DNA of 64,000 bases from Hermodice carunculata. Its lineage: Eukaryota; Annelida; Polychaeta; Eunicida; Amphinomidae. Under the pieces are notes generated by a model that saw only the letters and a program-made list of their open reading frames with translations, searched no databases and was not told where the DNA came from. Shown here in pieces: positions 10,054 through 20,575 of this stretch. Every line of letters starts with the position of its first letter. The first letter of the stretch is position 1. The stretch is from the NCBI GenBank assembly GCA_964020975.1, contig CAXHWN010002169.1:372001-436000 (forward strand), in the 5' to 3' direction. The position numbers were made by a program, and so were the translations under genes.

Positions 10054-11579
10054 TACTGAACCCCAATGAAAAGTATCCACATAAAAAAATTAACACATTA
10101 ATTTTGTAAGTTACTAAGTACTGTGTGTGCATATATGCATGGTTTGGAGCCTACATCAGGGTCATTCAGGACAACTTTTTAACTTTTGCTGGGTTGTTAC
10201 ATAATGCATGTGACTTTTGTGCACCGAATATGGCTTCTGACCACCACTCCTATTGGATGGCTAAAATGACCTGATGTTTTCAGTGGCTTTAAAAAGGGAT
10301 GTTCAGCCAAGAAAAAAGCCAGTGGTCTCAGGTGTGTTGAGGCGATCATGCCGCGTCTGAGCCAAGGTCAAAGACACCATGCTTTGGGGCTTGCAGAGGG
10401 TGGAGTCCCAATCACTCAAATCGCACAAAGAATGGGGTGTACTCGGCGCACCATCCAACGACTAATTGAACGGCAACAAAAAACTGGATCCGTAGATGAT
10501 CGGCCTAGGCCTGGCCGAGAAAGAGTGACAACACCTGGCCAAGACCGTCACATCCGGCTGATGCACCTGCGAGACCGTTTCCGTACAGCAGCCCAAACAG
10601 CCCGTGAGACTCAAGGGGTGAATCACCGTCCTGTCAGTAGTTCTACTGTGGAGAGGCGACTGAGGAGCAGTGGCCTAACAGCCAGAAGACCTTACAGGGG
10701 TAACCTGCTGACCCAACCCAGAAGAGAAAGACGACTGCAGTGGTGTAGAGCACACTCCAGGTGGACTCGCCAGCAGTGGAATACCGTCCTTTTTACTGAC
10801 GAGTCCCGTTTTTGTGTCAGCAGAGCAGATGGCAGAGAACGTGTGTGGCGCCGGACTGGGGAGAGATATGCAGATGCCTGTGTCCGTCAGGCAGATCGAT
10901 GGGGTGGACTCTCTGTCATGGTGTGGGCAGGCATCAGCAACCGCTACCGGACACCCCTAGTGGTCATTCAAGGGATCCTCAATGCTAGGCGGTACATTGA
11001 TGAGGTGCTGGAGCCGCACATGGTCCCATTTATGGAGCAGCATCAAGATCTGGCGATCTTTCAGCAGGACAATGCACGTGCACACTCTGCAAGATTAACA
11101 ATGAACTTTCTCAATGAGAACAACATCAATGTCATGGAATGGCCAGCGTTCTCACCCGATCTGAGCCCTATTGAACATTTGTGGGATCAGTTAGGCCAAG
11201 GTATTCAACGGAGGACACCTAGGCCTACTACCCGAAACCAGCTGATCCAAGCTCTGCAGGAAGAATGGAATAATGTTCCCCAACACAGAATTCAAACCCT
11301 GGTCAGCAGTATGCGCCGCAGATGTATAGCATGTGTTGATGCTCGAGGTGGCCACATCCCATATTGAACAGAAAAATTTGTGTGACTTTCAATTAGGGCA
11401 GTTAATGACATTTTTTGCCTGTAAGTGACGTTAATGTCGGTAGAGCGTGACATTATTTTTACGCCAGAAAAGTGAATGCTTTGTTAAGTTCTAAGCACGT
11501 CTAGGTATGAAATGTTTTAAGTATAAACAATAAAATACTTCAAAATTGGCATGTGGATACTTTTCATTGGGGTTCAGTA
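10054..11579 (+). mobile_element. Tc1-family DNA transposon, copy 1, structurally complete
   Basis: 1,526 bp with 29-bp terminal inverted repeats (10054-10082 and 11551-11579, starting TACTGAACCCCAATG) that match perfectly. It is flanked by TA. The transposase at 10348-11367 is fully open. Hand comparison with the copy at 36373-37898 found about eight substitutions over the whole length, so both are recent. It sits within the 8-kb TIR element close to its right end. Confidence 0.95.
10348..11367 (+). CDS. Tc1-family transposase (DD34E), full length
   Basis: 339 residues, the usual Tc1 length. Residues ~5-45 form a first helix-turn-helix (ITQIAQRMGCTRRTIQRLI). A GRPR-like hinge (DRPRPGRE) lies near 52-58, and a second DNA-binding half runs to ~125. 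The catalytic domain carries D151 (FTDESRF), D241 (IFQQDNARAH) and E276 (SPDLSPIEHLWD), spaced DD34E. The start fits because helix one begins a few residues later and the 5' UTR from the TIR is ~290 bp, normal for the family. It would bind the TIRs in the nucleus and cut and paste at TA. It differs from copy 2 at seven residues: K45, H68, A81, R86, T100, L188, R324 here. Activity cannot be judged from sequence, but no disabling change is visible. Confidence 0.95.
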   Translation: MPRLSQGQRHHALGLAEGGVPITQIAQRMGCTRRTIQRLIERQQKTGSVDDRPRPGRERVTTPGQDRHIRLMHLRDRFRTAAQTARETQGVNHRPVSSSTVERRLRSSGLTARRPYRGNLLTQPRRERRLQWCRAHSRWTRQQWNTVLFTDESRFCVSRADGRERVWRRTGERYADACVRQADRWGGLSVMVWAGISNRYRTPLVVIQGILNARRYIDEVLEPHMVPFMEQHQDLAIFQQDNARAHSARLTMNFLNENNINVMEWPAFSPDLSPIEHLWDQLGQGIQRRTPRPTTRNQLIQALQEEWNNVPQHRIQTLVSSMRRRCIACVDARGGHIPY

Positions 11580-11609
11580 TATGTCGGCATTAAAAAATAA
11601 AAATGAAGA

Positions 11610-11703
11610 ACATTTACAGGGTACGTTTTTGCTAGTCAAAACGTACTCTGGGTACATTTGAAGGAGGGTACGTTTTGACCAGGGTACGTTTTGACATGGA
11701 ACC
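11610..11703 (-). repeat. Right terminal inverted repeat (94 bp) of the 8-kb element
   Basis: Inverted copy of 3704-3797 with about five mismatches, four of them in the outer 17 bases. Confidence 0.85.
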
Positions 11704-11712
11704 TCAAGCAGG
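11704..11712. repeat. Right 9-bp target-site duplication
   Basis: TCAAGCAGG, identical to 3695-3703. Confidence 0.8.
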
Positions 11713-12528
11713 TCAGTCTGGTCATCACTATCTGCACCTTTGATGACAGCCTGAGCAGGCGGGTATTAGTGCTATAACATGTACTACATGTGATTCATAT
11801 TAAAACAAGACGGTTTGGTTCCTCCCTGGAGACCAATTTATTAATTGCTCAGTCATTTTAGATTATTCTATCACTGTTCGCGTCCGAAGAAGACTATGCT
11901 CAGCCTTTCAACTTGTGGAATGGAGAGTGCACGGACCTTAGTCTGTTCCGCAGGCTGATAACTTCGCTGCTGATGCGAAAGTTTTGATACCCATTGTGAA
12001 TACTGTGTTGTTCGAGTTTTGGCTATTGTTATTTATTCTACTTCTCTGCTGGAACCGCTACCTAAGTTACTTTCTAACTTCACGGGACTGCACCTCAGTT
12101 TAATTTTCACTACATTTGCTCACTGGATGGGGTCAATCAAATGTCACTATTACTCAGTTTCTAACAATTGGCCAAAAAGGGGTGGAGAGGTGTACGAGTA
12201 TTTATGACAATAGAAAAAAAATGTAAATGCACCTGTCCTTAGCAGACAAAATCTCACCCAGGCTGTTGCGCCATAAAATGGCAACCGCGGCATGTGGTCT
12301 ACAATGTGTCAGAACATTATTATTGTCAAACACTGAAGCACTAAAGGAATAAAAACTGTTAATGCACATTCGATAGGAGAGGATGTTCATCCTCAATAAT
12401 CCGGTGTTATGTCAATAGCAAAATACCATGCATATGGCTCTTGCACAAATTACGTATGGTGTCTAATGAACTCTTAAACGATCCACAATTGTGGGTGCAA
12501 ATCCTGCAAGTAATGACCATTACAGTTC
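11713..12528. other. No gene seen
   Basis: Flank of the 8-kb element. Short ORFs (12019-12207, 12202-12396 minus) have no domain. Nothing further is supported. Confidence 0.5.
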
Positions 12529-12669
12529 TTTTCTTCTTCTTCTTCTTCTTCTTCTTCTTCTTCTTCTTCTTCTTCTTCTTCTTCTTCTTCTTCTTCTTCT
12601 TCTTCTTCTTCTTCTTCTTCTTCTTCTTCTTCTTCTTTTTCTTCTTCTTCTTCTTCTTCTTCTTCTTTT
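12529..12669. repeat. (TTC)n microsatellite, ~140 bp
   Basis: Nearly pure TTC/GAA with two T-rich interruptions. It creates spurious poly-Phe, poly-Leu, poly-Lys and poly-Glu frames. GAA/TTC tracts of this length can form triplex structures. Confidence 0.95.
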
Positions 12670-12677
12670 TGAGTGGG

Positions 12678-13235
12678 TTGTAACATTGGTGGTGTATTTC
12701 TAATAACCATAGTTTATACGCAGATGGCATTGTGCTGTTGAGCCCCTCTGTGAAAGGCACGACAAAACTCGGAGCACAATTTGCATCTGAGCATCACATA
12801 GCTTACAATACAAGACAGAGTGTATTATTTTCATGGTTCCATATCAGCATCTTTTAAATTTGCCTCTGATCCTGCTATTATGTTATTTGATGTAACGTTG
12901 ATGTTTGTTAATCGTTTTAAAAATCTTGGTTATATCGTTGTACCGTCACTTGCTGATGATCTGAAGACAAGTCGTCATTATCGGTCACTCTATGCTGGTG
13001 TTAAGACGTCACAAAGCCTTTTTCTGCACCGATAATGTAAAAATACAATTGTTTAAATCGTATTGCACTGGTATGTTCTCGTCCTAGCTATGGGTAAATT
13101 TCATCAAGCAAACCATGAATAAGTTTATTGTATACTAGAACAAGCTGATTTTCGGACAGAAAATCAAATGTCTCCCGTTGTGCTCTTACTATTGTCACCC
13201 TTATTTTTATAAATAGGATTACTGATTCCAATGAT
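12678..13235 (+). mobile_element. LINE reverse-transcriptase fragment, decayed
   Basis: Starts just right of the TTC tract. Translation across frames gives NIGGVFLITIVYADGIVLL (family YADD, here YADG, so one catalytic Asp is lost), then SPSVKG, FASEHHIAYNT and, in the open stretch 12820-13035, a palm/thumb block with FVNRFKNLGYIVVPSLADD and HYRSLYAG. This pattern differs from the two Jockey/CR1-type LINEs at 1-1415 and 4985-8130, so it is a separate LINE lineage. Several frame breaks; only the C-terminal half of RT remains. Confidence 0.75.
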
Positions 13236-13487
13236 CTAAAGATATGGTGAAAGTACACTCTTTATTGACATTTCAAAATCTAAGCAAAGATTACCCATAT
13301 AGAAGCACAAGCACACTCTTATTGAGGCTCATTGTCCCAGCAAATTTCCACTTTAATATATTTCTACCTAGTATTATTGGCAGGGCCATATCAGGGACTG
13401 AAGATTCCCCATGGTTTACATGTCTGACGAGGAGGACAAATATTTTTGTGCTATTTAGCATAAAATTATGTACAATTAGAATGGAAA

Positions 13488-13935
13488 CAAGGTCTTATAT
13501 AAATTTCAACTTCCCAAGTAAAATCTTTCTTGAGTTATCTCATCCACGTTGATTTTTGACGAAATGCCCGTGTGACCTTGAAAAATAGGTCAAGGTCATA
13601 CATCTGCAGTCACAAGCAAGGTCTTACTAAAGTCTTACATAGACACATAATCACACAAAATGTCAGCCTCTTTAAGACAAATCTTTCTCGAGTGCATCTG
13701 CAATGATTTTTAAAATGTGACCGTGTGACCTTGAAAATATGTCAAGGTCACCCATCTACAATCCCAGTCTAGTTGGCATTATGATACATAAACATGCCAA
13801 AATTTCAACCTCCTAAGTCAAATCCTTGCAGAGTTGTTGCATCCGTGTCAATTTTAGATGACAGGCCCATGTGACCTTGAAAAGTATGTCAAATCACCCA
13901 TCTGCAATCCCAAGCAAGATCATATGTGGGAACAT
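13488..13935. repeat. Tandem repeat, ~146-153-bp unit, about three copies
   Basis: The GTGACCTTGAAAA landmark recurs at about 13571, 13724 and 13870 (spacings 153 and 146). In the first two units the core is followed by TCAAGGTCA, giving a TGACCTTGA/TCAAGGTCA inverted pair. Units have diverged considerably. Confidence 0.8.
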
Positions 13936-14369
13936 CTTCACATAAAATAATACATAATAAATAAATAATACCGAGTTGTACCGAACTTTTCCGGACCGTA
14001 ATTAATTATGCATCCCATTGTTGGCCTGATTGTCGAATCATCAAGTAGCCGAGTCGGGCCCACGCCGTCATATGTTTACTATGGATGCCACTGCAAACGC
14101 TAGTGATTACAGCATGGATTGTGTTGAACAGTGCAAATCTTTTACGTAAATTGTCACATCAGTGGTGAAACGTGCATTTATAGATAGCTGGCGGTTTAAT
14201 TTTTCGTTAAATCCAAGCACATCCTGTGTTTTACTTTCTTATGCTTGCACGTGTAATCCGGCCAGCGTGGTATAGCATAAAATGTAAACAAAGCAGGGTG
14301 CACTTCCCGAAGTGAACCGAATAAACCCGAGTCCTATGAACAGGTCTATTACGAGTTAGTTATCTTGTT
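13936..14369. other. No gene seen
   Basis: Short spacer between two tandem arrays, with no recognised coding or repeat signal. Confidence 0.45.
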
Positions 14370-14398
14370 GTCTCGCCAGCGTTAGCTGTTTGCGAGAC
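14370..14398. repeat. Stem-loop
   Basis: GTCTCGC pairs with GCGAGAC (7 bp), enclosing a second stem CAGC/GCTG around GTTA. It lies ~60 bp left of the 146-bp array. Helitrons end in hairpins, but this position does not prove such a role. Confidence 0.6.
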
Positions 14399-14417
14399 TA
14401 AGCAGTCACTTTCCGGA

Positions 14418-14453
14418 CGTCCGTCCGTCCGTCCGTCAGTCCGTCCGTCTGTC
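14418..14453. repeat. (CCGT)n microsatellite
   Basis: Imperfect CCGT repeats immediately before the 146-bp array. Confidence 0.9.
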
Positions 14454-14457
14454 AACC

Positions 14458-15173
14458 AAAAACTTCGGAGTGGCATTATTTCACTAACTAGATCAGATAG
14501 GGCTATCATACTTGGGTGGATGATTGATTGTAATCATCACTAGAGATGTGGGCCATCAATGTTACACTTCATTGATTACTTCATGCTTCATTGAGCATTG
14601 GAGAAAAACTTCGGAGTGGCATTATTTCAGTAACTAGACTACATAGGCCTTTCATATTTGGGTACATGATTTAATGTAATCATCCCTAGAGACGAGGGTC
14701 ATCACTGTCACACTTCATTGATCACTTCATGCATGATTGAGCATTGGAGAAAAACTTCGGAGTGGCATTATTTCAGTAACTAGACTACACAGGCCTTTCA
14801 TATTTGGGTGGATGATTTCTTGTAATCATCCCCAGAGACGAAGGTCATAACTGTCAAACTTCATTGATTACTTCATGCTTGATTGAGCATTGGAGAAAAA
14901 CTTCGGAGTGGCATTATTTCAGTAACTACACTACATAGGCCTTTCATATTTGAGTGGATGATTTATTGTAATCATCCCTAGAGACGAGGGTCATCACTGT
15001 CACACTTCATTGATTACTTCATGCTTGATTGAGCATTGGAGAAAAACTTCGGAGTGGCATTATTTCAGTAAGTAGACTACACAGGCCTTTCATATTTAGG
15101 TACATGATTTAATGTAATCATCCCTAGAGATGAGGATCATCACTGTCACACTTCATTGATTACTTCATGCTTG
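14458..15173 (+). repeat. Satellite-like array, 146-bp unit x ~4.9
   Basis: AACTTCGGAGTGGCATTATTTC recurs at 14461, 14607, 14753, 14899 and 15045, always exactly 146 bp apart, with ~90-97% identity between units by eye. The last unit stops at about 15173, where the helicase-endonuclease frame begins without a gap. The junction may be an array expanded inside, or inserted next to, the Helitron-type element. Confidence 0.95.
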
Positions 15174-16331
15174 AATGTAAACTTAGATACACAGGATGGC
15201 CTTGTAAATGCAGCAGGTGGAATAGTAAAAAAACTAGAGTATGATGAGCACCATCAAAGAATACTTACTATATGGATCGAATTTGATGATGCCAATATTG
15301 GGAAAGCATTACGGGATCAATATAAACTTATTAACCCAAACTGGTGTCCAATACACAGAATCGTTTTGCAGTATCCATATGGAAAGTACAAAAATGTAAA
15401 AATTGCAAGATTGCAATTTCCATTACAACCATCAGCAGCAAAAACAATACACCGTTCAGAGGGAAGCACCTTCAAGTCTGTTGCCATTGAACTTCCCAAT
15501 GAGAGAAGAATTCATACTCATTATGTTGCTTTCAGTAGAGCACAAAAGCTCAATGACATATATATTGTTAAGGATTTTGATGAAACAAAAATTACTGTTT
15601 CTGAGAATGTGAAGAAAGAAATGGAGCGACTGCGTCAAAATCCATTAGAACTGTGCTATACACCAATTTATTCACTCCCACCAAATTTCTTTAAGATATA
15701 TTTCCATAATATACAATCACTGCATCTGCATCATTCAGATATAATTCATGATGAAAATATACTGGCTTCAGATCTTCTCATGTTTTTAAAATCAAAACTT
15801 TGTTCACTGGATGATGATGATGAATATGAAATTCCATCATTCCAATTACATCGTAATGACCACAATGTGCACAGATCGCCATATGGTACAGCAATATATT
15901 CAAAAGCTGAACATCTCCACACATTTATTGCCAATTTTAAACAAGTTGAGATACAAGTGGCGCTATACAAACATTGCCAGATGGATCTTCAGGTTGTATG
16001 TGTTTACTGTCGTCCACGTAAGAAAATCTCTTCAATAAAAGCAGCCATCATCAACTTGTATCGTGCACATGAAGTAAAGCAATCTACACCAACAGTCATC
16101 ATGGGAGACTTTAACATTGACTGTCTTCATGATTCTTCAAGCTACAAGTCACTTTTAGCCTTAATGGGTCAATTTGGTCTTCATCAGATTATACATGAAC
16201 CAATGACTGATAAAAACACAGCTATAGACTTAGTGTTTACCAATGTGTGTGATAGATTATTGAAATTTGGTACATTAGAATCAATATTCAGTTACCATAA
16301 GCCCCTTTGGGTCGCGGTTTCAATACTTTAA
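15171..16331 (+). pseudogene. Helitron/Helentron-type helicase C-terminus fused to an EEP endonuclease domain
   Basis: One frame, open from about 15156 to the stop at 16331; homology starts around 15171. Residue numbers count from 15156. Residues ~7-140 are the end of a PIF1-type helicase: NVNLDTQDGLVNAAGG, TIHRSEGSTFKSV (~98-109) and HYVAFSRAQKLNDIYI (~122-137). Residues ~178-391 are an endonuclease/exonuclease/phosphatase domain: FHNIQSL, VVCVYCRP, VIMGDFNID (~315-322) and IFSYHKPLW at the end. This fusion is known from Helentrons, a Helitron branch that replicates by rolling circle. Rep and the front of the helicase are absent, replaced by the 146-bp array. A usual Glu (ETKL-type motif) reads LKSKL, and the SDHKP Asp reads Tyr, so the nuclease is probably dead. 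Confidence 0.75.
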
Positions 16332-17040
16332 TACCCGAGTGTCTCTGGATCTCCTTGCAAATATACAGACAGGTACGTCAAGCTCTGAGTATTTTGAACA
16401 CATTATATACATCATTGACCATTTTGATTCAGAAAAGGGTGGGGGAGCGATATATTCTCAACAAATAGATTGTTATTCATTTCACATATTCAGCAACTTT
16501 ACCAAATACAGTGGTACCTGTCTTGATAACCCCTCCAGTGACACAATTTTTTAAGAACACTGTGCTATCTTTTGCATGTTATTCTACCAATACAGGCACC
16601 ACTGCACAAAAATAATCCTCACCCATACAATTACAATGCTGGCCAGACATTCATGCCCCCCCCCCCCCCGGCATAGCTCTGGTTATTACGAGATAGTAAC
16701 TCGTTGTGACGAGATAGAAAAAAGAATCAGGTTGGCACCAATGAGCCACGCTATAGCCTCCTGGGCAATGTGGACCCAATTACTGTACACGGGAAATACC
16801 CAACCTTTCATTGGACCCAATTACTGTACACGGGAAATACCCAACCTTTAATTGTATATTTTAACTATACTATGAAATTTTAAACCATATTCGTATTATA
16901 TTTATGCTACCATATATTGCCTCTGTGTGGACCTTTCAGTATATCTTATCTAAGTCCAATGCCTTTGAACATTCTTTCTGGTTTGAGCAGGATGTTGTCA
17001 GCTTATGGCAGTTTTGTTTGTCAATATCTCTGTGTGCCAA
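16332..17040. other. No gene seen
   Basis: Spacer with a C10 run near 16660 and a 2x41-bp tandem duplication (16772-16853). The ORFs at 16339-16554 and 16576-16851 are unrecognised. Confidence 0.5.
16772..16853 (+). repeat. 41-bp tandem duplication
   Basis: A 41-base unit containing GGACCCAATTACTGTACACG occurs twice in a row with almost no difference. Confidence 0.9.
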
Positions 17041-17260
17041 CACAAACGTTCTATTTTTGTTGGGTTTCTTTCTTTCTTTCTTTCTTTCTTTCGATTCTTC
17101 TTTACCAGCAATTTTGTCCGACAATTTTCTCAGACACTATTACACTTAGAAACTCTAAACTTGGTACTATTACCGATCAATACATGAAGTCTAGCCTTTT
17201 TATAAAAAGAGGAGTGAACATTTTGAAAATTATGCAAATTGGTTCATTTGAATCTTCACC
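17041..17260 (+). repeat. Dispersed repeat family Q, copy 1
   Basis: A TTTC tract at 17069-17091 is followed by TTTGTCCGACA, TTCTCAGACACTATTA and AGAAACTCTAAACTTGG. The same order recurs at 23140-23260, with weaker kin at 26820-27850, 39190-39697 and 43989-44496. Noncoding; type of element unknown. Confidence 0.65.
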
Positions 17261-18467
17261 GTGCACAAAAATGGGTCTGGTAGTTGGGGACATCCTATGG
17301 CAAAAAGTTCAGTTCAGGGTGTGGCAAGACAGGTGAGCAACACACTGGTCTTGTCTGATAGCTTGTGGTATGGGAAGACTGTTGGCGACAAGTTCTCTGT
17401 AACTGAAGGGCAAGCTAAGACCTGAAAAAGTCAATACTTCTCTTTGAGGTGTTGACCTGAGCATGAACCTTTGTAAGTATGAAAAACAAAACATGCAACT
17501 TAAGGAGGAAATATATGTTAATTTCTGTATACCGATCACCTGTATGGTGTCTGGCAACAGAAAGGGGCCAGTCATACAATTATGTAGTCTGTAGTATGTC
17601 CTGCTGTGTGGATGAAAAGTTGGGTTATCAAATGCTTGCTGTGTCTTCACCATCTATACAGCAAACAACCGGTGTACTCCTGTACTTCTCAAGTAGCAAA
17701 GAGATAAGCAGGCTAAACACTTGCCAAGTTGCGAGGCACCTTGAAGCATGGGCACCAGTTTCACCAGTGACTGCATGGCTGGATGGTTTTCATGGCAACT
17801 TACTGATCAGGCCAGGAATAAGCCAAAAAAACTATCTACTAGTAGTTACGCCTGTCACACACACACACACACACACACCTTTCAGCCCCACAAAAGAGCG
17901 GTCATACCAGTCACACACAAGGGGGGGGGGTTACATAAACACTCCCTTTCTGTGAGCAAGGAGTCCAAATTGTTGGGTTTTACAGCTTGGTGGAATTTAG
18001 CGTTTGAGTAGCCTTGTGTGAGTCTCGGGTGGGTTGGGGTGAAACTACATGTGATGAAAAGTTTTTGAGTGCCTATGCTATGCTAAACCTCAATCACAAA
18101 TCTGTGTTCCCGTACACTACAGTTTGTTTTCCAAATACATGTAGTATTTTGTGGTAACCTATTTTTGGGTAAAATGAATCCAGTACTTTTCTGTCAAGTA
18201 AACTAGAAAAGAAGATCTTTCTTCTTTCCCAGCAATGAATTAATGATTCGTGTGTATTTGTCTGTGCCAAAAGACAGCATTGTGCCTCAAAGCTATAATT
18301 TATGTTTGCTGGCACATGCACCACTGTACATTTGCCCTAAAAATTGGTGAAGATGTAATGTACGCGGGTTTCTATTTTTTTTCTCACAAAGTGGTAATGC
18401 AAGGGTTTTTGTGCGTTTAATTAGCTTAAATATCGATTGGCTTGCCATGAATTTTATTTGAGATCAC
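17261..18467. other. No gene seen
   Basis: A 158-codon ORF at 17479-17955 includes a CA microsatellite (~17856-17878) and shows no domain. The region lies beyond the recognisable end of the Gypsy-like fossil at 18468-19964; no RT motif was seen. Confidence 0.45.
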
Positions 18468-19964
18468 TTAGTGCTTTTGAAATTTACGGATCATTGACAT
18501 TGTGACCTTGTGCCCGTTGCGAATTTCTGGTAATGTAGGCAGAAGTTTGGTTTCCCACCAAATTAAGCACTTGACAGACGTTTGGTGGAAGTAATTTTTG
18601 TTGATTCTAAACAAAACTATTGGTTCATGTGGTGTAGCAAGTGTATAGTTTTCTTGTATATGTTGGTTGTAGTGTTCACGCGTACAGACATGGTGGACCT
18701 GTGCAGTATGTTGGTTGGGTTTGATAGAAACAGGATCACAGGACAGGCTTGGTATTCTGATAAAACCGTTTACAGTGTGGTGAGACAGGAGCAGGCCAGT
18801 CAGATGTGAGAGAGTCACAAGGAGGTTGTACGCAGATATCTATGTCTCCTTTTAAACCTTCTAGGGTGGGCACTTTAATGCATTGATGGAGGGTGAATTA
18901 GAAGTCTGGACACGCTGTCCTTTGGGGCTGTCTGGACACAACAGGTTCTTCTGGCATCATTTACTTTCAATTTTGAGATCCTCCATGGCTTCACAAAGTT
19001 CTGGGTCAGATCCATGTGTCTGTCAATTGAATCAGAATCTCTAAGCATGATCTATTAAGCACTAGCTTGTAAGTTACACTCACTAATCACATGACCCAAG
19101 AAGCGTGGACCCTCTGCCCTACAAAGCTGACATTCTTTCTTTGTATTGGTTTTGACTGGCTCTCAACGGGGAAGAACAGTTTAAAGTATCCCAACTGGCT
19201 GTCACAGGGTTTGGACGCTTTAAAGTATCCTAACTGGTTGTCAAAAGGTGTTGATGGTTTATAGCAATGTGACGAGTAATGAGAGTCTGATCTGGGGGCG
19301 CGTGTTTGTAACATAAGAATGAGAGGCTTTTATTTCTTCATTTCGGAGTTCCTCCAAAAGCCCACGTAGAGCATCCACAATTTTGGGTTGCATGTCCTTG
19401 AGGCTCATCTCGTGTAGGTCATAAGGAAGAGTTCTCTGTACTAAAGCAGGTACGTTTGGGTGAATAAGTTCCATCCACCGTGCGACTGCAAGGTGTTCTA
19501 CATTAGGGCTTATAATCTCATCAACTTGAATGGCTCGACCATCATGTTTCAATTTATATCAGATTTCAGTAGATTGTCCTGAAGGTGTGCAAGAATTCTT
19601 TGGTACAGTCTCTCTTGGCGTTAACCTTCTTCCCACACTACAGAGGAAAACTTTATAAATTGTCATTCTGATTGTTGGAATCCATAATATTTGCCAGTAC
19701 CCATTGTGATATCAGCCCTCGCATGTGTGTCAAATTTCTTTTTTGATCAGCAGTACGTATTGTAGGTGTACATGTAAGGTCGTCTTTAGGTCCTCTGTTG
19801 GGGTTGGCAGCTGTGCGTTATTGCCACTTAAATTCAGGCACAAGTAAGGGTCTAAAAGTCTCATCCTGATTTAGTGTATACAATAAGTTATCTTTCCAAC
19901 TAGTGAAAGAGGAGAAAGTTTCCTCTTTGATTAACTTCCATGTTTTTGGTGCCTTAGCAGTCAT
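18468..19964 (-). mobile_element. Gypsy-like LTR retrotransposon fossil, gag to protease region
   Basis: Minus-strand translation shows, in order, a gag start (near 19964; KTWKLIKEETFSSF), a gag core (19259-19552; ISPNVEHLAVARWMELIHP, MSLKDMQPKIVDALRGLL), a CX2C...H...C zinc knuckle near 19100-19160, and a region downstream of protease (near 18740-18800; GFIRIPSLSCDPVSI). These match the gag-protease half of a widespread invertebrate Gypsy-like lineage. It is broken, with several breaks, and no LTRs or pol were found. Old, judging by the decay. Confidence 0.65.
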
Positions 19965-20575
19965 GATGCTGATAGTTGAGTGTGTTGATAGTTACCGTGT
20001 AAACGTTGAAAAATTGCAACTATAAAGTTTAAACTGCATCCAAAACCTTTCTTGATGTAGGAGGGATGAACTTGTATCCGTATGGTTTTGTTCGTCACTG
20101 CCACCACGCCAATTCGATGCCAAGATGGGCGGATTAAGTTGACTATATTTTTTAAACTAATTTACACAGCATAGCACGCCATCATGGAGAGAACGGGTCT
20201 CACGCCACATCACGCGAGAGTTGGTGCAATATAGAAAGGTCAACAAAATGACATCATGGCAATACAAAATTGTGATTTCGAACATTATTCTATATGCTAA
20301 CAACATCAACAACGCCCAAGGATGTGCATAAATGTGTCAATTTACAGATTCGTTTTTCAGGCACGCACGGAGAAAAATAACTATATAATACATGCGTATA
20401 CACGTAAAAGACAATTTTCCGTAAGATTTTTCCAGAAAATACGAGTGACGAGAATAAACGCATATTTGATATTTTTGTTGGTTCCCAAAATTACAGGAAA
20501 GTTGTTGACGTAATCTTGCTCGCTGATTATAGGGCAGACTTTGATAGTACCTTTTCATACGTTTTATTTTCATCA
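19965..20575. other. No gene seen
   Basis: No domain or repeat recognised, apart from an unassigned minus ORF at 20337-20609. Confidence 0.45.

Larger units (their letters stand above)
3704..11703. mobile_element. 8,000-bp TIR element, Mutator-like (MULE-type) and composite
   Basis: Terminal inverted repeats of 94 bp at 3704-3797 and 11610-11703 align without gaps and differ at about five positions. They are flanked by an exact 9-bp direct repeat. Long TIRs with a 9-bp target duplication are the hallmark of Mutator-like elements; hAT (8 bp) and Tc1 (TA) do not fit. No Mutator transposase (MULE domain, SWIM finger) is visible inside, so the unit looks non-autonomous. Its length is largely due to a LINE (4985-8130) and a Tc1 copy (10054-11579), the latter only ~30 bp inside the right TIR. 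Superfamily assignment is inferred from the ends only. Confidence 0.75.

Noticed and set aside
3704-11703. hAT element with 8-bp duplication
   Set aside because: Using nine bases makes the two TIRs align without a gap, and the ends lack the CAG/TAG start usual for hAT.
12407-12760. Long poly-Lys, poly-Glu, poly-Phe and poly-Leu frames
   Set aside because: Translation of the (TTC)n microsatellite, not genes.
14458-15173. CRISPR-like array
   Set aside because: The whole 146-bp unit is repeated without variable spacers; it is a satellite-type array in a eukaryotic context.
17479-17955. 158-codon ORF as pol of the neighbouring Gypsy-like fossil
   Set aside because: It is on the opposite strand to the fossil, carries a CA microsatellite and has no RT motif.
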